Assembly: GCF_039954625.1 (NCBI RefSeq)
Contig: NZ_CP157199.1
Location: 3,348,001 to 3,412,000 of the forward strand
Direction of reading: 5' to 3'
Length of the DNA: 64,000 nucleotides
DNA from: Pontimicrobium sp. SW4
Lineage (GTDB): Bacteria; Bacteroidota; Bacteroidia; Flavobacteriales; Flavobacteriaceae
The notes under the pieces are model-generated. The model had not been told where the DNA came from and ran no database searches. It saw nothing but the letters and a program-made list of their open reading frames with translations. Below are positions 1 through 9,659 of the stretch, piece after piece; position 1 is the first letter of the stretch, and the number at the start of each line of letters is the position of its first letter. A program made the translations under genes and the position numbers.

Positions 1-129
1 AAAGCTATAGCACAAAAAAAAGTGGCTAATAATACTAATTTTTTCATTCGATTTAAGTTAATTGTTTTTGTAGACTTTTTGTTTAGAATTATAGTTAAGA
101 CCCTTCAAAAGCAGTTAAGTCACAACTTT

Positions 130-642
130 TTAAGATTTAAGTTTTTTATAAAGAGGCACTGAAGAACAAGCCTCACCATACATTATAGATTTTGCAATAG
201 GTTTTAACTTCATTGTAAGTTGAATATAAGCGTTTTCTGGAATAGGTTTGTTAGAACAACCTTTTATAATGATTGGCTTATCTTGAAATTCAGTAATATC
301 TAAGTTCGAAATAATATCTTGGTAAATAGAAGTTTCTAATGTTTTTAAATCGCCTATAACAGTTTTAGTAGCATAAGGTTCTAGATATGTAGACAACAGC
401 ATATAAGCCCAAGCAGGAATAATGGCATCAGACGAACAACTTAAAGCAACAAAACGACCATTATACTGTTTCCAATGGTGTTCACTAGCTTGTTGTCTAA
501 AATCTTTCTCACGTAATACTAAGCCTTCCAATAACCAATCTTTAATATCTAAAAGAACACGTGCCCCATCTGGATAATAGTCTTCTAAGTCTATGGTTAT
601 TAATTTACTATTCGCTACGCGATTTATGATTTCGTCTGTCAT
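130..642 (-). CDS. DUF2480 family protein
   Basis: A 170-residue cytosolic protein with no signal peptide or membrane segment. The sequence matches my recollection of the DUF2480 family, a conserved Bacteroidota protein of unknown biochemical role that often lies next to SUF iron-sulfur genes. Two short cysteine-containing stretches are visible: ALSCSSDAIIPAW near residue 70, and KGCSNKPIPENAY near residue 130. It is the most distal gene of the minus-strand run that begins with sufE and the DUF59 gene. A role connected with Fe-S assembly is only suggested by this neighbourhood. The ATG at 642 follows a short AT-rich leader. Confidence 0.75.
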   Translation of the reverse strand: MTDEIINRVANSKLITIDLEDYYPDGARVLLDIKDWLLEGLVLREKDFRQQASEHHWKQYNGRFVALSCSSDAIIPAWAYMLLSTYLEPYATKTVIGDLKTLETSIYQDIISNLDITEFQDKPIIIKGCSNKPIPENAYIQLTMKLKPIAKSIMYGEACSSVPLYKKLKS

Positions 643-691
643 TTTTTTATTGATGATATAAAGTTAATATAAATAGAGTTGTATTACTAGG

Positions 692-1267
692 CTATTTTAT
701 CAGTTTAACTATATTTGGATAGAAATCTCCAATTTTTCCTTTTTTAATTTTAGTTGCAAATAATATAGGTAGTATAATATTAATTATACAAAGGATTATC
801 CATATGTAAAACGAAAGAATAAAATTCCCTGGACCAATTTCTAAGTGTACAATTTTTAAAAACGCGCTTGACGTAAGTATTAAAAATGCAATAAAGCTCC
901 ATACGATTTGAAAATTCAATAAATTAGCACCAATACTCTTTAATCCAATTATTTTATCTTTTTTTGTTATCCATAAAATGAATGGAATTACAAAATTAGC
1001 TAAGGGAATTACTAAACCAATTAATACAGATAAGTGAAAATAAACTAAAAAATTTGTGTCAGTTTGTTTTCCGTAATCTAAAATATCTTCAGCGTTTAAA
1101 TCTAACACATCGCAAATTAAATGAAGTGTTTTTCCTCGAGGTTCACTTTCATTATTTTCAATACGTTGAATTGTTCTTAAATTAACTTTAGCAGATTCAG
1201 CTAATTCCTCTTGAGATAGACCTTTTTTCTTTCTTACGTTTCTAATTTTATCACCTAATTCATTCAT
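692..1267 (-). CDS. XRE-type HTH regulator fused to DUF4870-like membrane domain
   Basis: 191 residues. Residues 1-60 form a Cro/C1-type helix-turn-helix (GLSQEELAESAKVNLRTIQR, followed by NNESEPRG). Residues 75-190 hold about four hydrophobic helices resembling the DUF4870 membrane domain (LIGLVIPLANFVIPFILWIT). Proteins with this layout are membrane-tethered transcription regulators of unknown signal, common in Flavobacteriia. The gene lies between the DUF2480 and DUF59 genes on the same strand, but gaps of 50 and 150 bases make co-transcription uncertain. Confidence 0.75.
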   Translation of the reverse strand: MNELGDKIRNVRKKKGLSQEELAESAKVNLRTIQRIENNESEPRGKTLHLICDVLDLNAEDILDYGKQTDTNFLVYFHLSVLIGLVIPLANFVIPFILWITKKDKIIGLKSIGANLLNFQIVWSFIAFLILTSSAFLKIVHLEIGPGNFILSFYIWIILCIINIILPILFATKIKKGKIGDFYPNIVKLIK

Positions 1268-1419
1268 AACTAATTTTGTTTAATTTTTGTCAAAACTACT
1301 TATGAAACTATCTTTTTGATAACGGTTTTTATACGGCATTTTTACGACATTCTTGCAGATAACCTTATTTAATAGAGTATAGTCTTTTATTTTTATTAAA
1401 AGAGGCGTAAGATGTTAAT

Positions 1420-1746
1420 CTACAGCATACCCAATTCTAACTTTGCTTCTTCGCTCATTAAATCTTGACTCCAAGGCGGATCAAAAGTAATTTCTACTTC
1501 CGCGCTTTTAACTTCATCAATAGACTTAATTTTTTCTTCAACTTCCATTGGCAACGTTTCTGCTACTGGACAGTTTGGTGTAGTTAGAGTCATTAAAACT
1601 TTAACTTCGTAGTCTTCATTAACAAAAACGTCATAGATAAGGCCAAGTTCATAAATATCTACTGGAATTTCTGGGTCGAATATTGTTTTTATAACGCGAA
1701 CTATTTTTTCGCCTAAGGCGTTTACATCTATTTGTGTTGTGCTCAT
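1420..1746 (-). CDS. DUF59/MIP18-family Fe-S assembly protein (SufT-like)
   Basis: 108 residues, all one MIP18/DUF59 domain: FDPEIPVDIYELGLIYDV near residue 23, the TTPNCPVAETLP motif near residue 55 with its conserved cysteine, and a terminal DPPWSQDLMSEEAKLELG. Such proteins help to mature Fe-S proteins, and SUF operons often carry one (SufT). The start codon overlaps the sufE stop codon (TAATG at 1744-1748), so the two are probably translationally coupled. It is cytosolic. The family is clear; the exact role as target carrier or assembly factor is inferred. Confidence 0.85.
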   Translation of the reverse strand: MSTTQIDVNALGEKIVRVIKTIFDPEIPVDIYELGLIYDVFVNEDYEVKVLMTLTTPNCPVAETLPMEVEEKIKSIDEVKSAEVEITFDPPWSQDLMSEEAKLELGML

Positions 1747-2168
1747 TATTTTACTTGCGTTTGGTATGCTATGGCATACATTTTTATTTGTTTTATCATA
1801 CTTACTAAACCGTTAGCTCTAGTTGGTGACAAATGTTCTTTTAATCCAATCTCGTCAATAAAAGTTGTGTCGGCGTCAATAATTTCTTGAGGTGTTTGGT
1901 TTGAGAATACTCTAATTAAAATGGCAATGATGCCTTTAGTAATTATCGCATCGCTATCTGCAGTAAAAACTACCTTGTCGTCTTTCATTTCGGAATGAAC
2001 CCAAACCTTACTTTGACACCCTTTAATGATGTTGTCATCGGTTTTATATTGATCTTCAATAAGAGGTAAAGACTTGCCAAGTTCTATCATATATTCATAG
2101 CGTTGCATCCAGTCGTCAAACATAGAGAACTCATCAATAATCTCGTTTTGTATATCTTTAATTGTCAC
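1746..2168 (-). CDS. sufE: SufE cysteine-desulfuration partner
   Basis: 140 residues, the usual SufE length. The sulfur-accepting cysteine lies in IIKGCQSKVWV near residue 51. SufE takes the persulfide sulfur from SufS and passes it to the SufBCD scaffold. It overlaps the next gene (DUF59) by the TAATG junction. It is separated from sufS by an M43 protease gene and a small exported-protein gene, so the SUF genes here are split into two transcription units. The C-terminal SPTRANGLVSMIKQI is also typical of SufE. Confidence 0.93.
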   Translation of the reverse strand: MTIKDIQNEIIDEFSMFDDWMQRYEYMIELGKSLPLIEDQYKTDDNIIKGCQSKVWVHSEMKDDKVVFTADSDAIITKGIIAILIRVFSNQTPQEIIDADTTFIDEIGLKEHLSPTRANGLVSMIKQIKMYAIAYQTQVK

Positions 2169-2199
2169 AGCAATTTATTTTATGCAAAAATACAATTCC

Positions 2200-2658
2200 T
2201 TATTGTTTTATGGCTATTTTTTTAAAAGATAGAAGCTTTTCTACCAATGCTTTAATTTCTTCTGGTGGATGACCATGATCGAATGTATTTGACCTTATTT
2301 TATTATCACCATCCTTAATAATAAGTGTTGCATGAGCTGCACCATCATATTGTCTCATAGACGTTGGTGCCACCAATTTTGGTAACTCTTGAATATTAAT
2401 TTTAGATAACAACTCTAAACTTTCACTCCAGTCTTTTTCAGAACATTCATAAGTTTTATATTCTTTTCTATTTAGATCGTTACAAATGCTAAAAGAATTA
2501 TTTGATACTGAAATCTCTTCAAAAAACCCTCTGGAAACAGCTTCATAGGTTATTGTGATAGTGTCTTGTCGTTCTTGTAAAGCAGTTAAGTTTGAAGTCA
2601 TATTATTACATTCTTTAGGTAGTATAAATATAAAAAGTATTGTTAATAGTAATTTCAT
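2200..2658 (-). CDS. small exported protein of unknown function
   Basis: 152 residues with a hydrophobic N-terminus (LLLTILFIFILP) directly followed by KEC, so it is either a secreted protein or an atypical lipoprotein. The rest is soluble and contains the fragment DGAAHATLIIKDGDNKIRS, which resembles small periplasmic proteins of Bacteroidota, but I do not recognise the family. It lies 30 bases upstream of sufE on the same strand and could be co-transcribed with it. A strong hairpin at 2691-2720 separates it from the M43 protease gene. Confidence 0.6.
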   Translation of the reverse strand: MKLLLTILFIFILPKECNNMTSNLTALQERQDTITITYEAVSRGFFEEISVSNNSFSICNDLNRKEYKTYECSEKDWSESLELLSKINIQELPKLVAPTSMRQYDGAAHATLIIKDGDNKIRSNTFDHGHPPEEIKALVEKLLSFKKIAIKQ

Positions 2659-2690
2659 AATTCAAAAAATAAAGGTTCAATTTAATGTAC

Positions 2691-2720
2691 AAAAAAGACG
2701 CCAATTTTGGCGTCTTTTTA
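2691..2720 (-). terminator. rho-independent terminator of the M43 protease gene
   Basis: A perfect stem AAAAAGACGCCA/TGGCGTCTTTTT with a short loop, T-rich on both sides. It lies 24 bases past the stop codon of the protease gene and upstream of the exported-protein gene at 2200-2658. Confidence 0.85.
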
Positions 2721-2743
2721 TGTTTTTTATATTTATACTAATT

Positions 2744-3715
2744 TTAGTCAGCCATAGTAGCTCTAAATCCATTAGAAGCAAAAACAGCATCCATTCTAGA
2801 TTTTTGACCTTGAGTAAACATATACATACAACTGTCATCAGAATAATCCATAAAGTTCATAGTCATATTATTACTTCCGCATTCAACGGTTGGATAAGTG
2901 GGACATCCTCGACTTGGACCATCTGCATCTGGAGTATCAGCAACAAAGTCGCTAGCACCACATCCACCATCACCCCAAATGTGACGTAAGTTTAACCAGT
3001 GTCCAACTTCATGAGTAGCAGTTCTATCAGTAGCACCAACAAAATTTTTGGCTAGTACTACACCATCTGTTGCCCAATTACCACCTGGAAACTGTGCGTA
3101 CCCTAAAATTTGGCCTCCTCTATATGGCATAGAGTTTACAATCCAAACATTTAAAAATTCTTGAGGATTTACAACGTTACTTCCCCCTTTAGAAGAAAAC
3201 TTCATGTCATCATTTGGTCTCCAGCTTCTTTTTTTAGAATTTTGGACTCGAATTACATCTTCAATAACAAAATCGATATCTACATTCGCTTCAACTCCTG
3301 CAAACTCTGAAGGCATAGCCCCTCTATTTGGGTTTTGTAAATTAAAATCTTCATTCAACGCATCTATTTGTCCCTGAAGAACAGATAATGGTAAATTTTC
3401 GCTTGAAGTTCTATAAATTACATGAAAAACAACAGGTATTTGAATTTTACCGTTTACTAATCTTAAATTTTCGCCATTTTCGATAAACCTTCTTGTTTGG
3501 TCTTCAATTTTTGCCATTTTACTAATTATTGAAGGGTCATTTGAAATATTTTCCTCTAATATTTCCATAGTAAAACATTGCTTTTCGGCTTGTCCCATTG
3601 CATTATTGATTTCTTCTTGATTGAGCTCGTCATTGTTAAACTCTTCTTTTGAATCATCGCTACAAGCGGTAAAAATTAAGGCTATTACAGCCATACTTAA
3701 AAGTACTTTTTTCAT
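2744..3715 (-). CDS. M43-family zinc metalloprotease lipoprotein (cytophagalysin/pappalysin type)
   Basis: 323 residues. The N-terminal signal ends in a lipobox (ALIFTACSDD), predicting an SPII lipoprotein. The zinc site HEVGHWLNLRH near residue 235 fits HExxHxxGxxH with L in place of G, and a downstream Met-turn (MNFMDYSDDSCMYMF, near residue 285) is present, as in M43B peptidases. These enzymes degrade extracellular proteins, often in secreted or surface-bound form. The gene sits between sufS and sufE but has its own terminator at 2691-2720, so a functional link to Fe-S assembly is unlikely. Confidence 0.9.
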   Translation of the reverse strand: MKKVLLSMAVIALIFTACSDDSKEEFNNDELNQEEINNAMGQAEKQCFTMEILEENISNDPSIISKMAKIEDQTRRFIENGENLRLVNGKIQIPVVFHVIYRTSSENLPLSVLQGQIDALNEDFNLQNPNRGAMPSEFAGVEANVDIDFVIEDVIRVQNSKKRSWRPNDDMKFSSKGGSNVVNPQEFLNVWIVNSMPYRGGQILGYAQFPGGNWATDGVVLAKNFVGATDRTATHEVGHWLNLRHIWGDGGCGASDFVADTPDADGPSRGCPTYPTVECGSNNMTMNFMDYSDDSCMYMFTQGQKSRMDAVFASNGFRATMAD

Positions 3716-3878
3716 ATTTGAATAATTGATTTATGTTAATAATTGAGAATATATTAATATTTTAAGAAATAATTAACATTTTGTTAAGAAAAAAATAACT
3801 TTTTCGACAAAATGCATAATTAGAAATATGGAAAATTTTTCTTGAAAGATTCAACTAAATGATTTTCAGATAATTATG

Positions 3879-5093
3879 CTAAGAAAGCATTTGAGAAGCT
3901 TTTTTTATTGCTTGAAGAAATGTATCAATTTCTTCAAACGTGTTATAAAAGGCAAAAGAAGCACGAACAGTTCCAGAGATTTTATAGAAATCCATAATTG
4001 GTTGCGCGCAATGATGACCAGTTCTGACAGCGATACCTAGTTTATCAACAATAGAACCAATATCGTATGGATGAATAGAACCAATATTAAAGGAGATTAC
4101 AGAGGTTTTATTTTTTGAATGACCATAGATTCGTAAATCATCAATTTCTAAAAGCTTTTTAGTTGCGTAATTGAGCAACTCGTTTTCATAAGTTGCTATA
4201 TTCTCAAAACCAACAGCATTCATATAATCTATAGCTGCTCCAAAAGCTATTCCACCACAAATATTTGGTGTGCCAGCTTCAAATTTATGTGGTAAATCAG
4301 CATACGTAGTTTTCTCAAAAGTGACTTCGGCAATCATTTCACCACCACCTTGGTAAGGCGGTAATTTATTTAACCACTCTTCTTTTCCGTAAAGCATACC
4401 AACTCCAGTTGGTCCACACATTTTATGAGCTGAAGCTACGTAAAAATCTACATCTAGTTTTTGTACATCAGGTTTTATATGAGGGCAAGCTTGCGCGCCG
4501 TCTACCAAAACAGCAGCACCTACTTGATGTGCTTTTTTTATTATTTCTTCAATAGGGTTTATGGTTCCTAACGCGTTAGAAATATGATTGACAAAAACAA
4601 GCTTGGTTTTATCTGAAAGTAATTTGTCAAAAGCACTCATAATCAAAGTGCCATCTTCATTCATTGGAATTACTTTTAATGTAGCTCCAGTTTTTTCGCA
4701 AAGCATTTGCCAAGGCACAATATTACTATGATGTTCTAAGGCTGATACTATAATTTCATCATCAGAATTTAATAAAGACGCAAATCCGTTAGCAACCAAA
4801 TTAATACTGTGCGTAGTACCAGAAGTAAAAATTATCTCATGGGCTTTTTCAGCATTAAAATGTGTTTGAATTTTATGTCGAGCCTCTTCGTATTTATCTG
4901 TGGCTTCTTGACTTAATGTGTGCACACCACGATGTATGTTGGCATTATAATTACTGTAATAATCAACTATTACATCAATAACTTGTTGAGGCGTTTGTGA
5001 GGTTGCAGCGTTGTCCAAATAAATCAAGGAATTCCCATTTACTTTGCGTGAAAGTATTGGAAAATCTTTTCTTATAGCTTTAACATCTAGCAT
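3879..5093 (-). CDS. sufS: SufS cysteine desulfurase
   Basis: 404 residues, the family length. PLP-dependent class V aminotransferase fold: NIHRGVHTLSQEAT near residue 53, SALEHHSNIVPW near residue 120, the PLP lysine in ASAHKMCGPTG near residue 223, and the persulfide cysteine in RTGHHCAQP near residue 360. It removes sulfur from cysteine for Fe-S clusters and hands it to SufE. It is the last gene of the sufA-B-C-D-S minus-strand operon, 28 bases after sufD. Confidence 0.96.
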   Translation of the reverse strand: MLDVKAIRKDFPILSRKVNGNSLIYLDNAATSQTPQQVIDVIVDYYSNYNANIHRGVHTLSQEATDKYEEARHKIQTHFNAEKAHEIIFTSGTTHSINLVANGFASLLNSDDEIIVSALEHHSNIVPWQMLCEKTGATLKVIPMNEDGTLIMSAFDKLLSDKTKLVFVNHISNALGTINPIEEIIKKAHQVGAAVLVDGAQACPHIKPDVQKLDVDFYVASAHKMCGPTGVGMLYGKEEWLNKLPPYQGGGEMIAEVTFEKTTYADLPHKFEAGTPNICGGIAFGAAIDYMNAVGFENIATYENELLNYATKKLLEIDDLRIYGHSKNKTSVISFNIGSIHPYDIGSIVDKLGIAVRTGHHCAQPIMDFYKISGTVRASFAFYNTFEEIDTFLQAIKKASQMLS

Positions 5094-5121
5094 GATTTAG
5101 TTTTGTGAATTGAGTGTTAGA

Positions 5122-6435
5122 CTATAAATCGAATCCAATACTAACACCTAATTTATTGGCTATTAACTTGTTAATTCGATTTTTCAACTCAGGTATTTTT
5201 ACGCTTTGTAAAACATTATTCGCAAAAGCATACATTAATAATGCTTTGGCTTCTTTTTCAGGAATGCCTCGAGAACGTAAATAGAACATTGCGCTTTCAT
5301 CTAATTGTCCAATTGTACAACCATGAGAACATTTTACATCATCTGCAAAAATCTCTAATTGCGGTTTTGTATTAATAGAAGATTTATCACTTATTAATAT
5401 ATTGTTATTTGCTTGAAAGGCATTGGTTTTTTGTGCCTCTTTTTCAACTACAACTTTTCCGTTAAATACACCAACCGAATTGTCAGCAAAAATACCTTTA
5501 TAGTCTTGATGACTTTCACAGTTTGGTTCAATATGATGGACAAGTGTGTTATGATCTACATGTTGTTTATCGCCAATAATAGTAATGCCTTTTAGTGTTG
5601 AATCAATATGCTCTCCATTTTGGAAAAAGCTTAAATTATTTCTAGTTAGCTTTCCTCCAAAAGAAAACGTATGTACAGAGACATGACTTTGTTGTTTTTG
5701 GTTGATATATGTATTATCAATTAAAGATGCGTTTTGCTCATCGTTTTGTACTTTATAGTAATCTACAATAGCACGTTTGTTTGCAAAAATTTCAGTAACC
5801 GAATTTGTTAAAACTGGGTTAGATGTTAAACTTTGATGCCGCTCAATAATTTGCACATGAGAGTTTTCACCAACAACAATCAAGTTTCTAGGTTGAAGCA
5901 TTAAAGCCGCTTCATTTCCTGTTGAAAAATGAACAATTTGAATAGGTTTTTCTGCTAGTTTATTTTTTGGAATATGTATAAAAGCACCTTCTTGAGAAAA
6001 TGCCGTATTTAATGCGGCTAAACTATCGTCTTTTGCAATCTTGTTAAAGTAATTCTCAATAACTAAACGGTACTTTGGTTTTGTTAAAGCGGCAGACATT
6101 AAGCAAACATCCATACCATCGTGAGTAGTTTCAGAAAGATGAGAAGAATATTTACCGTCTATAAAAATAACTTTGTAAGAATCGATATCGTGAATAAAGT
6201 ATTTTTTGACATCGCTATATTCTAAAGCATTTTCTTGCTTAGAAAATACACTATAATCTTCTTTTAAAATTTTATTTAAAGACGTGTATTTCCAAGCTTC
6301 ATCCTTTTTATTAGGGAAGCCTTTAGTTTCAAAAGTTTTGATGGCTTCACTTCTAATATCATGAACATAGGTGTCTACATCTACTTGATTTTCGAAAGCT
6401 AAAAATGATGATAATAATTTTTCTTTTAATTCCAT
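5122..6435 (-). CDS. sufD: SufD subunit of the Fe-S scaffold complex
   Basis: 437 residues of SufB/SufD beta-helix type. The C-terminal signature KCSHGCTIGQLDESAMFYLR (near residue 367) is typical of SufD. It forms the SufBC2D scaffold complex with SufB and SufC. It lies 131 bases downstream of sufC; that gap holds only short direct repeats, and transcription probably continues through it. Confidence 0.95.
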   Translation of the reverse strand: MELKEKLLSSFLAFENQVDVDTYVHDIRSEAIKTFETKGFPNKKDEAWKYTSLNKILKEDYSVFSKQENALEYSDVKKYFIHDIDSYKVIFIDGKYSSHLSETTHDGMDVCLMSAALTKPKYRLVIENYFNKIAKDDSLAALNTAFSQEGAFIHIPKNKLAEKPIQIVHFSTGNEAALMLQPRNLIVVGENSHVQIIERHQSLTSNPVLTNSVTEIFANKRAIVDYYKVQNDEQNASLIDNTYINQKQQSHVSVHTFSFGGKLTRNNLSFFQNGEHIDSTLKGITIIGDKQHVDHNTLVHHIEPNCESHQDYKGIFADNSVGVFNGKVVVEKEAQKTNAFQANNNILISDKSSINTKPQLEIFADDVKCSHGCTIGQLDESAMFYLRSRGIPEKEAKALLMYAFANNVLQSVKIPELKNRINKLIANKLGVSIGFDL

Positions 6436-6566
6436 GTTTTCAGTTTTCAGTCACAGTCTCAGTTTTCAGTAAAAAAATTAAGAATGAACTGCTTACTATT
6501 TATGTTTTCTAGTATTTAGTGATGAGCGAGCAAACTGCTTACTGCGACTAAATACTGCGACTGTAT
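6436..6566. repeat. short direct repeats between sufC and sufD
   Basis: The spacer is built from repeated short words: CAGTTTTCAGT at 6441-6451 and again at 6460-6470, and AACTGCTTACT at 6487-6497 and at 6533-6543, followed by two tandem AAATACTGCGACT-like units. No ORF or terminator hairpin is visible. It looks like low-complexity intergenic repeat DNA. Confidence 0.6.
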
Positions 6567-7319
6567 TTAAGCGTTCACTTCTTCTTTTATCCAGTCGTAT
6601 CCTTTTTCTTCTAACTCGTGAGCTAATTCTTTTCCTCCAGATTTTACAATTTTACCATTATGAAGTACATGTACGAAATCTGGCACTATGTAATCTAATA
6701 AACGCTGATAATGCGTAATAACAATGGTAGCATTATCTTTACTTCTAAGTTTGTTAACACCATTTGCAACAATGCGAAGTGCATCAATGTCTAATCCAGA
6801 ATCTGTTTCATCAAGAATTGCCAGCTTAGGTTCTAACATTGCCATTTGAAAGATTTCATTTCGTTTCTTTTCACCTCCTGAAAATCCTTCGTTTAAGGAA
6901 CGTGATAAGAACTTCCTGTCAATCTCTAGTAATTCAGATTTTTCGCGAATAAGCTTCAACATTTCATTAGCTGGCATATCCGCTAAACCACGAGCTTTAC
7001 GAGTTTCGTTGATAGCAGTTTTCATGAAATTAGTTACAGTCACTCCAGGAATTTCAACAGGATATTGAAATGACAAGAAAATGCCTTTATGTGCACGCTC
7101 TTCGGCAGATAATTCGTCAATATCATGATCTTCAAGAAGTATCTCCCCTTTTTCAACTTCATATTCTTCTTTTCCTGCAATAACAGAAGCTAAAGTGCTT
7201 TTTCCGGAACCATTAGGCCCCATAATCGCGTGTACTTCTCCAGCTTTAACCTCAAGGTTAATGCCTTTTAATATTGTTTTATCTTCAACACTTGCGTGTA
7301 AATCTTTAATCTTTAACAT
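6567..7319 (-). CDS. sufC: SufC ATPase
   Basis: 250 residues, an ABC-type ATPase of the SUF complex. Walker [10 protein letters not shown] near residue 35, signature [10 protein letters not shown] near residue 146, and Walker [13 protein letters not shown] near residue 163, with the SufC-specific [16 protein letters not shown]. It energises SufB-SufD during cluster assembly in the cytosol. Its start lies 1 base from the stop codon of the upstream lipoprotein gene, so it is tightly coupled within the operon. Confidence 0.96.
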   Translation of the reverse strand: MLKIKDLHASVEDKTILKGINLEVKAGEVHAIMGPNGSGKSTLASVIAGKEEYEVEKGEILLEDHDIDELSAEERAHKGIFLSFQYPVEIPGVTVTNFMKTAINETRKARGLADMPANEMLKLIREKSELLEIDRKFLSRSLNEGFSGGEKKRNEIFQMAMLEPKLAILDETDSGLDIDALRIVANGVNKLRSKDNATIVITHYQRLLDYIVPDFVHVLHNGKIVKSGGKELAHELEEKGYDWIKEEVNA

Positions 7320-7320
7320 A

Positions 7321-7740
7321 TTAATCTTTTCCTATGGTTATGATTTCGCTTCCTTCAGGATTTGGTTTGCTAACTTTTAATATTTCTTTTATTTCAACTC
7401 GGTAATTCCACCCTTCTTCATTTTCGGGTTTGAGTGTAATTTTACCTCTTATTTCTACAGGAACCATGTCTGTATCAGCAGTTTTATATTTAATGACTTG
7501 TTCATTCAATTCATGCATTTTTTCGTCTATAACAACGCCATACATCTCATTATGAGTTTGTAAAACAGCTGCATCAGCATAATAGATAAATTCACCTTTT
7601 AGAAGTGTTAAACCATCACTTTGTTTCTCAGTCTTTTCTGTAGTATCTGGTTTTTCTAAAGTAGTATTTTCATCTGATTTTGGTTCGTTTTTACAGCTTA
7701 CAAATACAATAATTGCTAATAGTAAAAGTATTTTTTTCAT
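7321..7740 (-). CDS. lipoprotein of unknown function inside the suf operon
   Basis: 139 residues. The N-terminus [16 protein letters not shown] is a clear SPII signal with lipobox cysteine near residue 16. An acidic, Thr/Lys-rich linker follows to about residue 42, then a soluble domain of about 95 residues with the words [12 protein letters not shown] and [14 protein letters not shown] do not recognise the family. It is wedged between sufB and sufC with spacings of 13 bases and 1 base. A periplasmic or outer-membrane protein is unexpected inside a cytosolic Fe-S operon. Confidence 0.75.
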   Translation of the reverse strand: MKKILLLLAIIVFVSCKNEPKSDENTTLEKPDTTEKTEKQSDGLTLLKGEFIYYADAAVLQTHNEMYGVVIDEKMHELNEQVIKYKTADTDMVPVEIRGKITLKPENEEGWNYRVEIKEILKVSKPNPEGSEIITIGKD

Positions 7741-7753
7741 AGTATATTAAATT

Positions 7754-9202
7754 TTATCCTACAGACCCTTCTAAACTTATTTCTAATAATTTTTGAGCTT
7801 CAACTGCAAATTCCATTGGAAGTTTATTTAAGACCTCTTTACTAAAACCATTTACGATAAGAGCAATGGCTTTTTCAGTATCAATACCTCTTTGGTTACA
7901 ATAAAAAATTTGGTCTTCTCCAATTTTACTAGTAGTCGCTTCATGCTCTATTTTAGCAGACTTATTTTTTGCTTCTATATATGGAAATGTATGTGCACCA
8001 CATTCATTACCCATTAACAAACTATCACATTGCGAAAAGTTTCTAGCATTTTCTGCTCGTGAATTAATTTGTACTAAACCACGATAACTGTTTTGAGATT
8101 TCCCTGCTGAAATACCTTTGCTGATAATGGTGGACTTAGTATTTTTTCCTAAGTGAATCATTTTCGTTCCAGTATCAGCTTGCTGATAATTGTTGGTAAC
8201 AGCAATTGAATAAAATTCTCCAACTGAGTTATCTCCTTTAAGCACACATGATGGATATTTCCATGTTACTGCACTTCCAGTTTCTACTTGTGTCCAAGAA
8301 ATTTTAGCGTTTTTTTCGCATAAACCTCTTTTAGTTACAAAGTTGTAAACACCACCTTTACCTTCGGCATTTCCAGGATACCAGTTTTGTACTGTGCTAT
8401 ATTTTATTTCGGCATCATCCAAAGCAATTAATTCTACAACTGCGGCATGTAGTTGGTTTTCATCCCTACTAGGAGCCGTACATCCTTCAAGGTAACTTAC
8501 ATAACTGCCTTCATCAGCAATAACTAGTGTTCTTTCAAACTGTCCTGTTCCTGCTTGATTAATTCTAAAATAGGTTGATAATTCCATAGGACATCTAACG
8601 CCTTTTGGAATATAACAGAAAGAACCATCACTAAAAACGGCAGAATTTAATGCTGCATAAAAATTGTCTTTTTGAGGGACAACTGTTCCTAAATATTTTT
8701 TCACTAGTTCTGGATACTCTTTTATAGCTTCAGAAATACTCATGAAAATAATTCCTTTTTCTGCTAATGTTTTTTTGAAAGTAGTAGCAACAGAAACCGA
8801 ATCAATTACAACATCCATAGCAACATTGGCTAGCTTTTTTTGTTCATCTATTGAAATACCAAGTTTTTCAAATGTTGCTAAAAGCTCAGGATCTACCTCA
8901 TCGAGGCTATCATATTTTGGCTTGCTATTTGGTGCAGAATAATATGAAATAGCTTGAAAATTTGGTTTTTTGTAGTGTACATTTGCCCATTCAGGCTCGA
9001 TCATTTCTTTCCAAACTTTAAAAGCTTCTAAACGCCATTCAGTCATCCATTCTGGCTCTTCTTTCTTTTTAGAAATGGCTCGAACAATGTCTTCATTTAA
9101 TCCAATAGGTAAAGTATCAGACTCTATATCTGTATAAAAACCATATTCGTATTCTTTGGTTTTAAGCTCTTCTCTTAAATCGTCTTCAGTATACTTGCTC
9201 AT
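7754..9202 (-). CDS. sufB: SufB scaffold protein
   Basis: 482 residues, the family length. Clear SufB words: [20 protein letters not shown] near residue 195, [20 protein letters not shown] near residue 240, [17 protein letters not shown] near residue 395, and [16 protein letters not shown] near residue 420. SufB is the main site where the cluster is built in SufBC2D. It lies 9 bases after the A-type carrier gene, first of the core operon genes. Confidence 0.97.
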   Translation of the reverse strand: MSKYTEDDLREELKTKEYEYGFYTDIESDTLPIGLNEDIVRAISKKKEEPEWMTEWRLEAFKVWKEMIEPEWANVHYKKPNFQAISYYSAPNSKPKYDSLDEVDPELLATFEKLGISIDEQKKLANVAMDVVIDSVSVATTFKKTLAEKGIIFMSISEAIKEYPELVKKYLGTVVPQKDNFYAALNSAVFSDGSFCYIPKGVRCPMELSTYFRINQAGTGQFERTLVIADEGSYVSYLEGCTAPSRDENQLHAAVVELIALDDAEIKYSTVQNWYPGNAEGKGGVYNFVTKRGLCEKNAKISWTQVETGSAVTWKYPSCVLKGDNSVGEFYSIAVTNNYQQADTGTKMIHLGKNTKSTIISKGISAGKSQNSYRGLVQINSRAENARNFSQCDSLLMGNECGAHTFPYIEAKNKSAKIEHEATTSKIGEDQIFYCNQRGIDTEKAIALIVNGFSKEVLNKLPMEFAVEAQKLLEISLEGSVG

Positions 9203-9211
9203 TTTTGTAAA

Positions 9212-9541
9212 TTATAAGGAGAAACTTTCGCCGCAACCACAAGTTCGGTTTGCGTTAGGATTATTAAACACGAATCCTGTTCCGTTTAATCCTCCAGAAT
9301 ATTCCAAAGTAGTACCAATAAGGTATAAAAAACTCTTTTTGTCAACAATGATTTTTACGCCATTATCTTCAAAAACCTTATCGTCATCTTGCTGTTGTTT
9401 ATCAAATTGCAAATCATACGACAACCCAGAGCATCCACCACTTTTAACACCTACGCGTACAAAATCTGTTGAGGCATTATAGCCATCATCTTGCATTAGC
9501 TGAACGACCTTCTTTTTAGCTGTTTCAGAAACCTTGATCAT
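9212..9541 (-). CDS. sufA: A-type Fe-S carrier (SufA/IscA/HesB family)
   Basis: 109 residues from the ATG at 9541; an upstream in-frame extension to 9583 starts inside the likely promoter and is rejected. The three family cysteines are present: GGCSGLSY near residue 37, and a C-terminal CGCGESF. The protein carries Fe-S clusters or iron to target apoproteins. First gene of the suf operon, with a TATATTTG promoter element 31 bases upstream of the ATG. Confidence 0.92.
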   Translation of the reverse strand: MIKVSETAKKKVVQLMQDDGYNASTDFVRVGVKSGGCSGLSYDLQFDKQQQDDDKVFEDNGVKIIVDKKSFLYLIGTTLEYSGGLNGTGFVFNNPNANRTCGCGESFSL

Positions 9542-9572
9542 ATTCTTATATAGATTATTTCTAAATAGAGAA

Positions 9573-9580
9573 CAAATATA
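9573..9580 (-). promoter_or_regulatory. Bacteroidota -7 element for the suf operon
   Basis: TATATTTG on the minus strand matches the TAnnTTTG consensus of Bacteroidota sigma factor promoters. A good TTTG -33 box is not evident. Transcription would begin a few bases downstream and leave a leader of about 25-30 bases before sufA. Confidence 0.55.
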
Positions 9581-9659
9581 CAATTTATGTACTGTTTTTA
9601 AAGAAAACCTAACATTATATTAGCTAATAGTTAGATAGGTTTTTGTTATGCAAAGCAGA

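Noticed and set aside
1..129. A gene end or tRNA in the first 129 bases
   Set aside because: AT-rich, no open frame, no cloverleaf or terminator seen.
2555..2989. Plus-strand ORF of 144 codons
   Set aside because: Antisense to the exported-protein and M43 protease genes and crosses a terminator hairpin; Ser/Thr/Ile-rich shadow composition.
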